Part shown: positions 7,223 through 14,600 of the stretch, piece by piece
How positions within the stretch are numbered: the first letter of the stretch is position 1
How the letters are laid out: every line of letters starts with the position of its first letter
Source: Draconibacterium orientale
GTDB taxonomy: Bacteria > Bacteroidota > Bacteroidia > Bacteroidales > UBA1556
Reading direction: 5' to 3'
Length of the DNA: 17,756 nt
Assembly: GCA_022736595.1 (NCBI GenBank)
Contig: DZDC01000034.1
Location: 4,286-22,041 of the forward strand
Notes under the pieces: generated by a model
Told to the model about the DNA's origin: nothing
Seen by the model: the letters and a program-made list of their open reading frames with translations, nothing else
Databases searched by the model: none
Program-made: the position numbers and the translations under genes

Positions 7223-7774
7223 ATGGCACACTTACTCGAAGAGGATTTAAAAAACCACCAACTGCTTGATGTGGCTCAAAAAATGCTGCTTGCCGCTCGC
7301 ACAGCTCCCAAAGGAAGAGGTCGTAATACATTACATCTTAGCATTATAACTGGAAAAGAAATTGAAGATCTATCATCGGTATTGCATCAAATGGGAAATG
7401 AAAGCAACACCAGTTTTTACCATCGCGATGCCGATAACTTGCTCCAAGCTGGCGCAATACTTTTACTTGGAACCTCCATTAAATCCTTGGGTTTGGGGAA
7501 CATTTGTCAACTTTGTGGCTTTGAAAACTGTGAAGCCAAAGACCTACACCCCCAAATTCCATGCATTTACAATGTGGGCGATTTGCACCTTGCTGCCGGC
7601 TCTGCTGTGGCTTTAGCTGCCGATTTTAGAATCGACAACAGAATTATGTTTAGCGTAGGTAAAGCGGCATTGAAAGCCAAGTTACTTCCCGATGATATTA
7701 AAATTGCATTGGCCATTCCTTTGAGTGCCACCTCTAAAAATCCGTTTTTCGACCGTCCTGCGGTACACAAATAA
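7223..7774 (+). CDS. DUF2148 family protein with a four-cysteine cluster
   Basis: A 183-aa protein of the DUF2148 ('ferredoxin domain-containing') family. Family features seen are the N-terminal AARTAPKGRG segment (residues 24-33) and four cysteines C95, C98, C103 and C114 spaced C-x2-C-x4-C-x10-C, in the context NICQLCGFENCEAKD. This could hold an iron-sulfur cluster or another metal. The C-terminal half (GSAVALAADFRIDNRIMFSVGKAA) is well conserved in character. No signal peptide or membrane segment is visible, so it should be cytoplasmic. The reaction is unknown. It heads a likely operon with aroQ (10 bp downstream) and DPP III, but neither neighbour clearly explains its role. Confidence 0.85.
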   Translation: MAHLLEEDLKNHQLLDVAQKMLLAARTAPKGRGRNTLHLSIITGKEIEDLSSVLHQMGNESNTSFYHRDADNLLQAGAILLLGTSIKSLGLGNICQLCGFENCEAKDLHPQIPCIYNVGDLHLAAGSAVALAADFRIDNRIMFSVGKAALKAKLLPDDIKIALAIPLSATSKNPFFDRPAVHK

Positions 7775-7784
7775 ATAATTACTT

Positions 7785-8204
7785 ATGAAAAAAATACTAA
7801 TTCTCAATGGCCCTAACCTCAATTTACTGGGCAAACGCGAGCCTGAAATATATGGTAATCAAAGCTTTATAGATTTTTTTGAGATTCTTAAAAAGCAAAA
7901 CTCTAGCCTCGAATTGCATTACTTTCAAAGCAATGTTGAAGGAGAAATTATCAATCAATTGCATGAAGTAGGCTTTAGCTTCGATGGTATTATCCTCAAC
8001 GCTGGAGGTTATACCCACACTTCGGTAGCCATTGCTGATGCCATAAAATCGATTACATCGCCAGTAATTGAAGTGCATATCAGCAACATTTTTGCTAGAG
8101 AAGAATTTAGGCATATAAGCTTGCTTGGAGCCAACTGTAAAGGAAGTATTTCTGGATTTGGACTCCACTCCTATCAACTTGCCTTAGAAGCATTTAAACT
8201 TTAG
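7785..8204 (+). CDS. aroQ: Type II 3-dehydroquinate dehydratase
   Basis: A 139-aa enzyme of the shikimate pathway that converts 3-dehydroquinate to 3-dehydroshikimate, usually as a dodecamer in the cytoplasm. Motifs seen: ILNGPNLNLLGKREPEIYG at the start, with the catalytic lid Arg18 and Tyr23; NAGGYTHTSVAIADAI, matching NPGAYTHTSVAL with the Pro replaced by Ala; and EVHISNIFAREEFRHIS, with the catalytic-site His and the substrate-contacting Arg residues. Length is typical. It is 10 bp downstream of the DUF2148 gene and 24 bp upstream of the DPP III gene on the same strand. Confidence 0.96.
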   Translation: MKKILILNGPNLNLLGKREPEIYGNQSFIDFFEILKKQNSSLELHYFQSNVEGEIINQLHEVGFSFDGIILNAGGYTHTSVAIADAIKSITSPVIEVHISNIFAREEFRHISLLGANCKGSISGFGLHSYQLALEAFKL

Positions 8205-8228
8205 TTTTACAAAATCAAGATCATAACC

Positions 8229-10178
8229 ATGTCTCAATTTCAATATTTCAGCGAGCAGTTTGCCGATATTAGAATTCTCCGTTTCCAAGTTCCCGGTTTC
8301 GAACTATTGCCTTTAAATCAGAAAATTCAACTTTATTATTTGCAGCAAGCTGCACATTGGGGTCGCGATATTATTTATGATCAAAACTTTAAATACAATT
8401 TACCGATTCGTAAAACACTAGAATTTATATACTTAAATACAACAGCAGATCGAAATTCAGACTACTTTAAAGCCTTCGAAGTGTTTTTAAAACGCATTTG
8501 GTTTAGCAATGGCATACATCACCATAACTCGATGGATAAGATTGCACCTTCATTTTCTTTAGAATATTTGAACCAACTTATCAATCAAACTACTGATTTT
8601 AAACAATTCTCAAACTCGTTAAAAGAAATTGAAATGGAGAAACTAACCTCCATTCTTTTTAACCCTGAGCTATTTGCAAAGCGAGTTGTTTTGGATGATG
8701 GTGTAGATTTAGTAAAAAATTCGGCCAACAATTTCTATGAAAATATATCCCAAAAAGAAGCAGAAGACTTTTACCAGGCCCTTTCCGCTCAGAACATTTC
8801 AGAGCCCCCGAGCTATGGACTTAACTCAAAACTGATTAAAGAAAACGGGATCATCAAAGAACTCGTTTGGAAACTTGGTGGAATGTATTCGCAAGAGATT
8901 GAAAAAATGATTTATTGGTTGGAGAAAGCACGAGATTTGAGCGAAAAACCCATTCAATACCAAGCCTTTGACAAACTAATAGAATTTTACAGAACAGGCA
9001 ACCTAACAGATTTCGATCAATATAGCATTCTTTGGCTTCAAGATATTGACTCCACAGTGGATGCGGTACATGGTTTTATTGAAGTGTATGGCGACCCTTT
9101 GGGCAAAAAAGCTACTTACGAAAGCGTGGTTTCCATTCGCGATGAAGTGGCCAGTTTACGAGCCAAAACCATTTCTGACAATGCTCAATGGTTTGAGAAT
9201 CACAGCACCACCGACAAAGCTTTTAAGAAAGAGAAAGTGGAAGGTGTAAGTGCCAAAGCCATTCATGCAGTGGTGGAAGCAGGGGACTGTAGTCCATCCA
9301 CTCCTATTGGCATCAACCTACCCAATGCCGATTGGATTAGAGAGAAATTTGGAAGCAAATCAGTAAGCATCAGCAACATAATGCAAGCCTACGACGAAGC
9401 AGGGAAAGATTCTGGAGCACTACAAGAATTTGCATTTAGCGAACGAGAGGTTGAACTTTCAAAAAAATGGAGTGCCTCAGCCTCATCCTTACACGTCGAT
9501 TTGCACGAAATCGTTGGACATGGTTCCGGAAAACTTCTTACCGGAGTGGCTGACCCTTCCGAAACCCTTAAAAACTACGCTTCAACTTTAGAAGAAGCCC
9601 GTGCCGATTTGGTGGCACTTTATTTTGCACTCGACCCCAAGTTAGAGGAATTGGGCTTGCAAGATTCCATTGAAGTGGGCTATACCGAATACAATTCTTA
9701 TATCAGATCGGGGCTAATGACTCAGTTGGTACGTGTGGAATTGGGCAAAAACATTGAAGAATCACACATGCGAAACCGTCAACTTATTGCATCTTGGGCC
9801 TACGAAATGGGCAAGTCTGAAAACATTATTGAACGAAAAATAAAAGAGGAAAAAACCTACTTTGTAGTCAATGACCACCAAAAATTAAGAAGGCTTTTTG
9901 GTAAATTACTTGCTGAAGTTCAACGCATTAAATCCACTGGCGATTACGAAGCCGGAAAACTTCTTGTGGAAACCTATGGCGTAAAAGTAGATTACGAATT
10001 GCATCAAGAAGTGCTTGAAAGATGGAAAAAACTCAACATTGCTCCCTATGCCGGATTTCTAAACCCCCACTTAACTCCTGTGGTAATTGATGATAAAATG
10101 GTGGATATTTCCATTGATTATCCCACAGATTTTGCAAAACAAATGTTATTTTATAGTCAACACTACGCTCTTTACTAA
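8229..10178 (+). CDS. Dipeptidyl peptidase III-like metallopeptidase (family M49)
   Basis: A 649-aa zinc peptidase related to dipeptidyl peptidase III, which removes dipeptides from the N-terminus of short peptides. The characteristic six-residue zinc motif HExxGH is HEIVGH (H426, catalytic E427, H431) followed by GSGKL. The second motif, usually EECRAE, is EEARAD (residues 455-460), so the zinc-binding second Glu is kept while Cys and the last Glu are changed to Ala and Asp. No signal peptide or lipobox is visible, so it should be cytoplasmic and work in peptide turnover. It is slightly shorter than the roughly 700-aa eukaryotic enzymes. Bacteroidota members of this family are sometimes mislabelled as dihydrofolate reductase; nothing in the sequence supports that. 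It is the last gene of the plus-strand run and ends 41 bp from a convergent gene. Confidence 0.92.
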   Translation: MSQFQYFSEQFADIRILRFQVPGFELLPLNQKIQLYYLQQAAHWGRDIIYDQNFKYNLPIRKTLEFIYLNTTADRNSDYFKAFEVFLKRIWFSNGIHHHNSMDKIAPSFSLEYLNQLINQTTDFKQFSNSLKEIEMEKLTSILFNPELFAKRVVLDDGVDLVKNSANNFYENISQKEAEDFYQALSAQNISEPPSYGLNSKLIKENGIIKELVWKLGGMYSQEIEKMIYWLEKARDLSEKPIQYQAFDKLIEFYRTGNLTDFDQYSILWLQDIDSTVDAVHGFIEVYGDPLGKKATYESVVSIRDEVASLRAKTISDNAQWFENHSTTDKAFKKEKVEGVSAKAIHAVVEAGDCSPSTPIGINLPNADWIREKFGSKSVSISNIMQAYDEAGKDSGALQEFAFSEREVELSKKWSASASSLHVDLHEIVGHGSGKLLTGVADPSETLKNYASTLEEARADLVALYFALDPKLEELGLQDSIEVGYTEYNSYIRSGLMTQLVRVELGKNIEESHMRNRQLIASWAYEMGKSENIIERKIKEEKTYFVVNDHQKLRRLFGKLLAEVQRIKSTGDYEAGKLLVETYGVKVDYELHQEVLERWKKLNIAPYAGFLNPHLTPVVIDDKMVDISIDYPTDFAKQMLFYSQHYALY

Positions 10179-10219
10179 TGCGGGGGTTCTTGATCCCGAA
10201 AGATTTCTGGTTCGATTTT

Positions 10220-11176
10220 TTATTGGAGCAACCACTTAAAGGATTTCCATTGATTGGTCCAACGCTCTAAATCCACTACAATCGAATTTCTATCATAATC
10301 CCTTGCCGACCAGCTTAAATTTGAGGATGGATTTAAACTCATAAGCTGGTCAAAAGCAATCTCTGCCTTTGAAAAAATAAAGGTCATTTGCAACCAAAAT
10401 TGATCTCGCTTGTTTTGGGGAATATCCATTTTCGATAAAAGATTCTTAAATATCTCTTTTTCAATAGTAAACAATTCATACAACTTCACCAAATCCACAT
10501 TGACCCCAGTAAATAGGGTCTGGTTTTGCTCTCTTAAATCCTTATAAATATCGAACAAATCGTTTTGAATTTGAAGAACAAATCCCAATTGATCTATCAT
10601 TTGTTCTTCAGCTTTTGTAATTGCAGTAGGCAACATAGCTCGAATAAAAAAAAAGCTTGCCCCTCCTTTCTTATGGGTTATTTCAATCAGTTGATCAAAA
10701 CTTAGTTTTAGCGACTTTTGGTTCCGACTTTGCTCCTGCTGCTGCACCACCACAGTGGCAGCTTTAAGTAGCGGTTGCATATCGTTCTTTAACAGATAAA
10801 TTCTTTTTAAAATATTTCTAAAAATATCTACTCTAACATCCTTAAAATCAACATCATTATCAACTTCCATTAATGATCTTATTTGCTCAGCATTAAAGTC
10901 ATATTCGTCGTAAAAATCATCGAATAAGGGAGTAATAGCGCCTTGATAAATGAGCAATTTGGTCAGATTTTCATCCGCTTTTAGACTAAGAAACGATGCG
11001 TAATTTTTTCCAAAAAGCACTCCCATTAATGCATAAAGTCGAATGCGTTGGAGTTGCTTTTTTGATATCTCAAAATCCCTTTCAATAAACCTCAACTCAA
11101 GCTTTACGCGCTTCCATGACTTCCATAATTGAAGGTGAATTCTAAACCAAAAAACAAGTGTTTTGATAAAGTGCAT
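10220..11176 (-). CDS. Class I isoprenoid-synthase-like protein
   Basis: A 318-aa, largely alpha-helical protein with two acidic motifs where class I isoprenoid synthases bind the Mg-diphosphate of their substrate. The first is PLFDDFYDE (residues 83-91), resembling the DDxxD/E aspartate-rich motif; the second, about 120 residues later, is QNDLFDIYKD (204-213), resembling the NSE/DTE or second DDxxD motif. Between them is HKKGGASFFF (168-177), in the place where these enzymes have a helix-G break. The N-terminus is hydrophobic and basic and may touch the membrane. Which reaction it performs (prenyl transfer, head-to-head condensation, cyclisation, or none) cannot be told; no other terpenoid gene lies in the window. 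It is last in the minus-strand run, 56 bp after the nucleoid-associated protein gene. Confidence 0.72.
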   Translation of the reverse strand: MHFIKTLVFWFRIHLQLWKSWKRVKLELRFIERDFEISKKQLQRIRLYALMGVLFGKNYASFLSLKADENLTKLLIYQGAITPLFDDFYDEYDFNAEQIRSLMEVDNDVDFKDVRVDIFRNILKRIYLLKNDMQPLLKAATVVVQQQEQSRNQKSLKLSFDQLIEITHKKGGASFFFIRAMLPTAITKAEEQMIDQLGFVLQIQNDLFDIYKDLREQNQTLFTGVNVDLVKLYELFTIEKEIFKNLLSKMDIPQNKRDQFWLQMTFIFSKAEIAFDQLMSLNPSSNLSWSARDYDRNSIVVDLERWTNQWKSFKWLLQ

Positions 11177-11232
11177 AATAAAAACTTAAATTAAAACCGA
11201 ACTGCTTCTTTGGCAAAATTAGCTCTTAATAA

Positions 11233-12270
11233 CTAACTCTCCTCCTTAAAATACATCTTATAAAATTTACCTTTTTCATCTTCGCCTTGCTCTATCATTT
11301 GTCGATTGCCATGGATGTAGATATGGAAATTTTTATCGAGCTTAATGATACTTTTAAAAATTCTTGCCTGCTTTTTAACTGCATTGTTGGATATTTCAAA
11401 TTGGTCGTCGATGGACACTTCATTTTCTTTTTGGTATTCGATCTTATAACTGTTGAAACGATCAATAACCTCGGGCTGTTGCATCACTTCGCGAGCAAAT
11501 TCATCCATATCAAAGCTTTCATTTTCCTTAAAAAACTTCACAGATTTATTCAAAAAATCAACTTGATCGGCCTTTGAAACCTCAAATTGTTGAGGCATAT
11601 CTTTGGTGACAAAGTTTTTGCACATACTCAAAACCGTCTGAGTTTTATAATAGTCGTCTTGGCGCTGTTTTATATGCAAAAAATCATCTACCCAATATTG
11701 AGCTTCAGCCCCTTTGTTGGTATTATCTACCACGGCTACCACATAACCTTGGTCGGCTTCTACATTAAAAATAAGGCAGCCTTTGTCGAGCTTTTGTATA
11801 TTAGTGCCTTGTTGAGGCTCCACTTCAAAAACATCTCCACGTGCCTGAACCTGCAAAAAGGTATCTTTATTTTCGGTTTTAAAAAGCCCCACTGCTTCTA
11901 CCCTTTTCCCTTCAAGGCTGCATTCTTCAAAATAAACGGTATAAAACTCACCACCTTTAATTTTTGGATGTAAGCTCTTTTCATAGAGATGTTTAGCCAA
12001 TAAAACCGACTGATCAAAAGCTTGCTCTGGTTGGTCAAAAATACGTTGAACATAAGTATAAACTTCGTTCATTTCAAGATCACTTTCATGAAAAAAGTTG
12101 AAATACGCATCGCTTTTAAAGGAAGCAGTAAAGTATTCAATAAAAATATCATTGAGTTTAGAATAGGTATTCAGGTATTTTTTTGAAAGAACCAAACCTT
12201 CTTCCATAGCCTTATTACCCACATGGTGCAGGGCAATACTTACAATTTGGGATTCGGAAACAATATGCAT
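11233..12270 (-). CDS. Nucleoid-associated protein, YejK/NA37 family
   Basis: A 345-aa soluble protein of the NA37/YejK family, proteins found associated with the bacterial nucleoid in E. coli but of unclear function. Recognisable features are the N-terminal IVSIALHHVGNKAMEEGLVLSKK, the mid-region HPKIKGGEFYTVYFE and VEAVGLFKTENKD, and GYVVAVVDNTNKGAEAQYWVDDFL. The C-terminal part (FDMDEFAREVMQQPEVIDRF ... FHIYIHGNRQMIEQGEDEKGKFYKMYF) is also typical of the Bacteroidota branch. It has no membrane segments. The start lies 23 bp after the stop of the lipoprotein gene, so the two probably share a transcript. Confidence 0.88.
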   Translation of the reverse strand: MHIVSESQIVSIALHHVGNKAMEEGLVLSKKYLNTYSKLNDIFIEYFTASFKSDAYFNFFHESDLEMNEVYTYVQRIFDQPEQAFDQSVLLAKHLYEKSLHPKIKGGEFYTVYFEECSLEGKRVEAVGLFKTENKDTFLQVQARGDVFEVEPQQGTNIQKLDKGCLIFNVEADQGYVVAVVDNTNKGAEAQYWVDDFLHIKQRQDDYYKTQTVLSMCKNFVTKDMPQQFEVSKADQVDFLNKSVKFFKENESFDMDEFAREVMQQPEVIDRFNSYKIEYQKENEVSIDDQFEISNNAVKKQARIFKSIIKLDKNFHIYIHGNRQMIEQGEDEKGKFYKMYFKEES

Positions 12271-12293
12271 AAGTTAAAAAAACAAAGGTTAAA

Positions 12294-13316
12294 CTATTGA
12301 TATTGAATATAAATTGGATTAGGCTTAAGCTTCAGCAATTCTTCAGGAGTAAGCATCCTATTGGGTGCTTTCTTTAAATCGTTTTTATAAAAAAGTTTAA
12401 ACCCTGTAAATTGCACTGGCTCACGATAGATATAAAGTTTATAAGTACTGAATTTCAAAACAGGCTCTCCCCAACCATCCATGTTTATAACAATTTGCAC
12501 CTCGGGACAAAGCTCAACCTCGCTGTATTTTTTTACCATCCCCTGGGTAAAACGATGAACAATTAAAATCTTTGGAGGCAGATTGTTATCCTTAACCAAT
12601 TGAGCTAAATATTGACTGCAATAATTAATATCCTTAGCATCAATACTTCCAATTTTACGTCCAGGCGCCACGCCGTCGTGCATGGCAAACTCGGGGTCTA
12701 TACCCAAATGGACATTGGGCATTTTTAGATATTTCTCCAAAAGAGGAATTTCTGACTCAAAATCACTTAATGCAATTTGTACATCTAAAAAAACGATGGC
12801 ATTTCCCATTTTTGCAATAGTAAGAGCTGAGTCTATTTGCTTTTCGGGCATTCGTGTTCTATATTTCCCATCTTTACCAGCACTTCCTTGAGCCACCACT
12901 GCAATGTAATGAATAGCAGGAACTACAGGAGTAAGTGAGTCGGCTTTTTCCCAAGCTTTAACTTCTTCATTTAAGCGACGCCAAACCTCAGCAGGCGGAA
13001 ATTCGCCTAAAATTCCCATTTTTTTGCTGTAAAGATTTCCATAATAAGCCACAATTCTATTATAAGGAAGTATAGCACCCTTGAGTGGTTGAGGATTATT
13101 TTTAATAGGCCAATAACCATTGGTATCACCATTGGCAATGGATAGAAGTTTTGCATAATAGGTGGCGCTATCTTCCACAGGCTTTTTCACTTCTTTCTGT
13201 TGCGTTAAGGTACTATCGGATGTATTTTGCGCCGCATTTGAAGTTTCGTTACTCTGACAACCTGCGAGTGAAATGACGAAAAATGCGGCTGAGAATATTT
13301 TAGTAAAAAGTGTCAT
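12294..13316 (-). CDS. Lipoprotein with a probable TIM-barrel-like domain, function unknown
   Basis: A 340-aa protein with a clear lipoprotein signal peptide: basic start, hydrophobic core and lipobox SLAGC, with lipidated Cys20. A Ser/Thr/Asn-rich tether follows to about residue 45. The folded part has regularly spaced beta-strand ends typical of a barrel hydrolase: ILPYNRIVAYYGN, AIHYIAVVAQG, AIVFLDVQIA, VHLGIDPEFAM, KILIVHRFT and IVINMDGWGE. Acidic residues at strand ends (D and E in DPEF, D in MDGWG) could be catalytic, as in glycoside hydrolases, but no known family was recognised. It follows the polysaccharide deacetylase gene by 42 bp, which together with the lipid anchor suggests work on surface or periplasmic carbohydrate; that link is inference. 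Confidence 0.78.
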   Translation of the reverse strand: MTLFTKIFSAAFFVISLAGCQSNETSNAAQNTSDSTLTQQKEVKKPVEDSATYYAKLLSIANGDTNGYWPIKNNPQPLKGAILPYNRIVAYYGNLYSKKMGILGEFPPAEVWRRLNEEVKAWEKADSLTPVVPAIHYIAVVAQGSAGKDGKYRTRMPEKQIDSALTIAKMGNAIVFLDVQIALSDFESEIPLLEKYLKMPNVHLGIDPEFAMHDGVAPGRKIGSIDAKDINYCSQYLAQLVKDNNLPPKILIVHRFTQGMVKKYSEVELCPEVQIVINMDGWGEPVLKFSTYKLYIYREPVQFTGFKLFYKNDLKKAPNRMLTPEELLKLKPNPIYIQYQ

Positions 13317-13358
13317 AAGTTTTATTTTGATTTTATAAAATAATTTTAATTAATTGAC

Positions 13359-14213
13359 CTATACGTTAGTAGGTTGTTTAAAATTGCGCCGCATGGATTT
13401 AAGCAGGGCTTCGGGGCTGCACTCAGGAACTATAATTCGCCTAACGCACTGCAGTGGAACCAACGAATCGCGCTTGGTTGAGAGTGAAAAAGAAAGTTTA
13501 AAATAAGTTCCCAATTTCTCAGCACTTTCATGGTTATACACACCATTGGGATAAGCCCAAAAATCGACCTTTGAACCAGTAATACCTTCGAGCTTTTTCT
13601 TAGGTTCAGCCACTTGCTGAAGCCATTGGGCCTCTTCCACATATTTGGTAACCATGGTATGATCCCAACTATGTAAGCCAATGGTGTGACCCTTTTGATC
13701 CAGCGAATCAATCTGTTGGGTGGTCATATAGTTTTTCTTATTGTAAGTAATGGTCATAATAAAAAATGAACCTCTAAATCCATAAGATTCGAGCATGGGC
13801 GCTGCAATGGTGAAATGTTCCACTCGAGAATCGTCGAAAGTGATGAGGAAGGGTTTGGCAGGCAACTGCGTATTAAAAACCAGATAATCATACAATTGCT
13901 GTGGAGAAACAGAATGGTAGCCACTATCGGCCAGCATTTGCAAATGCGACTCGAAGCCTGCCAAACTAACTGTATAATCTCCCTTTTTCCCATCCGCGAT
14001 ACGGTGATAGCATAGAACTGGAATCTCAGGTAATGAATATATCATTGCCGCAGTATTGGGCTGTTTTGTTTTTTCTGAAACTTTAGCTATCGTCGAATCG
14101 TCATTCTGAATAGAATTTGCATCCTTCAATCCAGTATTCTCTTGGCATGCGTAAAAAGCAAGCAATAATATGGAAAGTACAGCCTTAAGTATTTGATTTT
14201 GAATTATAATCAT
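13359..14213 (-). CDS. Polysaccharide deacetylase (CE4 / NodB fold), probable lipoprotein
   Basis: A 284-aa protein with a hydrophobic N-terminal segment ending in FYAC (Cys23), a plausible though not ideal lipobox, followed by a polar tether to about residue 58. The CE4 catalytic domain shows PVLCYHRIADG (65-75), motif 1 TFDDS (125-129, catalytic base and zinc Asp), motif 2 HSWDH (H181 and H185, zinc ligands) and motif 3 FWAYPNGVYN (218-227). The motif-3 form resembles the IcaB/PgaB poly-N-acetylglucosamine deacetylase branch more than chitin or peptidoglycan deacetylases. It should remove acetyl groups from a surface or periplasmic amino-sugar polymer; the substrate is not shown. It is the first gene of the minus-strand run that continues with the barrel lipoprotein, the NA37 protein and the isoprenoid-like protein. 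Confidence 0.9.
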   Translation of the reverse strand: MIIIQNQILKAVLSILLLAFYACQENTGLKDANSIQNDDSTIAKVSEKTKQPNTAAMIYSLPEIPVLCYHRIADGKKGDYTVSLAGFESHLQMLADSGYHSVSPQQLYDYLVFNTQLPAKPFLITFDDSRVEHFTIAAPMLESYGFRGSFFIMTITYNKKNYMTTQQIDSLDQKGHTIGLHSWDHTMVTKYVEEAQWLQQVAEPKKKLEGITGSKVDFWAYPNGVYNHESAEKLGTYFKLSFSLSTKRDSLVPLQCVRRIIVPECSPEALLKSMRRNFKQPTNV

Positions 14214-14420
14214 TAAAAATATATTTTAAATGAAAGTATTGAAATTGCAATTAAGGATAATGTTGATGAAAACAATTTATTAACATTTAATTTGCATCAA
14301 TCTGGAACTTCTAAGCAAAAAATATTGGGCAAGCAAAGCATACTTAAAACACACTTAATCAATGTATTTAAAGTTTAAAATATATTTTTACATTATTTCT
14401 TTTAAATAACTTATTAATTA

Positions 14421-14428
14421 TATTTTTG
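14421..14428 (+). promoter_or_regulatory. Putative -7 box for the trkH-ktrA operon
   Basis: TATTTTTG matches TAnnTTTG. A start near 14435 would give a leader of about 110 to 165 nt before the two possible trkH start codons, with the hairpin at 14468-14496 inside it. No matching -33 element is seen. Confidence 0.35.
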
Positions 14429-14467
14429 CGCACCTATTTTTTTTTACAAGTTACCGTTACTTCTAAA

Positions 14468-14496
14468 TCCCGAAGGCTTTTGGGACGTTTTTTTTT
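14468..14496 (+). terminator. Terminator-like hairpin in the trkH leader (possible attenuator)
   Basis: TCCCGAA at 14468-14474 pairs with TTTGGGA at 14479-14485 (7 bp with one G-U, loop of four), followed after CG by nine T residues. This is the shape of an intrinsic terminator on the plus strand. The upstream gene runs the other way, so there is no coding transcript here for it to end except the trkH leader. Confidence 0.5.
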
Positions 14497-14600
14497 GCGT
14501 TATGCTTCTTCGTCAACTTGCTCATTTACTGATGTAAACTCCACAGTTGACTCAGTCGCAAGCCTTGAAAAATTCAATTTTAAAAGCCATCAATAAATTT

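Larger units (their letters stand above)
14214..14546 (+). other. Divergent intergenic region between the deacetylase and trkH genes
   Basis: A very AT-rich, non-coding stretch of 333 bp that must contain promoters in both directions. On the plus strand TATTTTTG at 14421-14428 fits the -7 consensus, without a clear -33 TTG. On the minus strand only near matches are present (for example TATGCTTTG, with one base too many). A terminator-like hairpin lies near the trkH end and is listed separately. No small ORF, RNA gene or repeat was recognised. Confidence 0.55.

Noticed and set aside
10179..10219. Possible bidirectional terminator between the convergent DPP III and isoprenoid-like genes
   Set aside because: Only weak stems (four to five pairs) can be drawn before the T run at 10217-10222, which already reaches the neighbouring gene; not convincing.
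11287..11973. Two open frames of 96 and 128 aa on the plus strand
   Set aside because: Both are antisense to the NA37-family gene and their composition (long hydrophobic and aromatic runs) fits a shadow frame.
14214..14420. Minus-strand promoter for the deacetylase operon
   Set aside because: Only imperfect -7 matches (TATGCTTTG, TATTTTTTG) were found, so no site was called.
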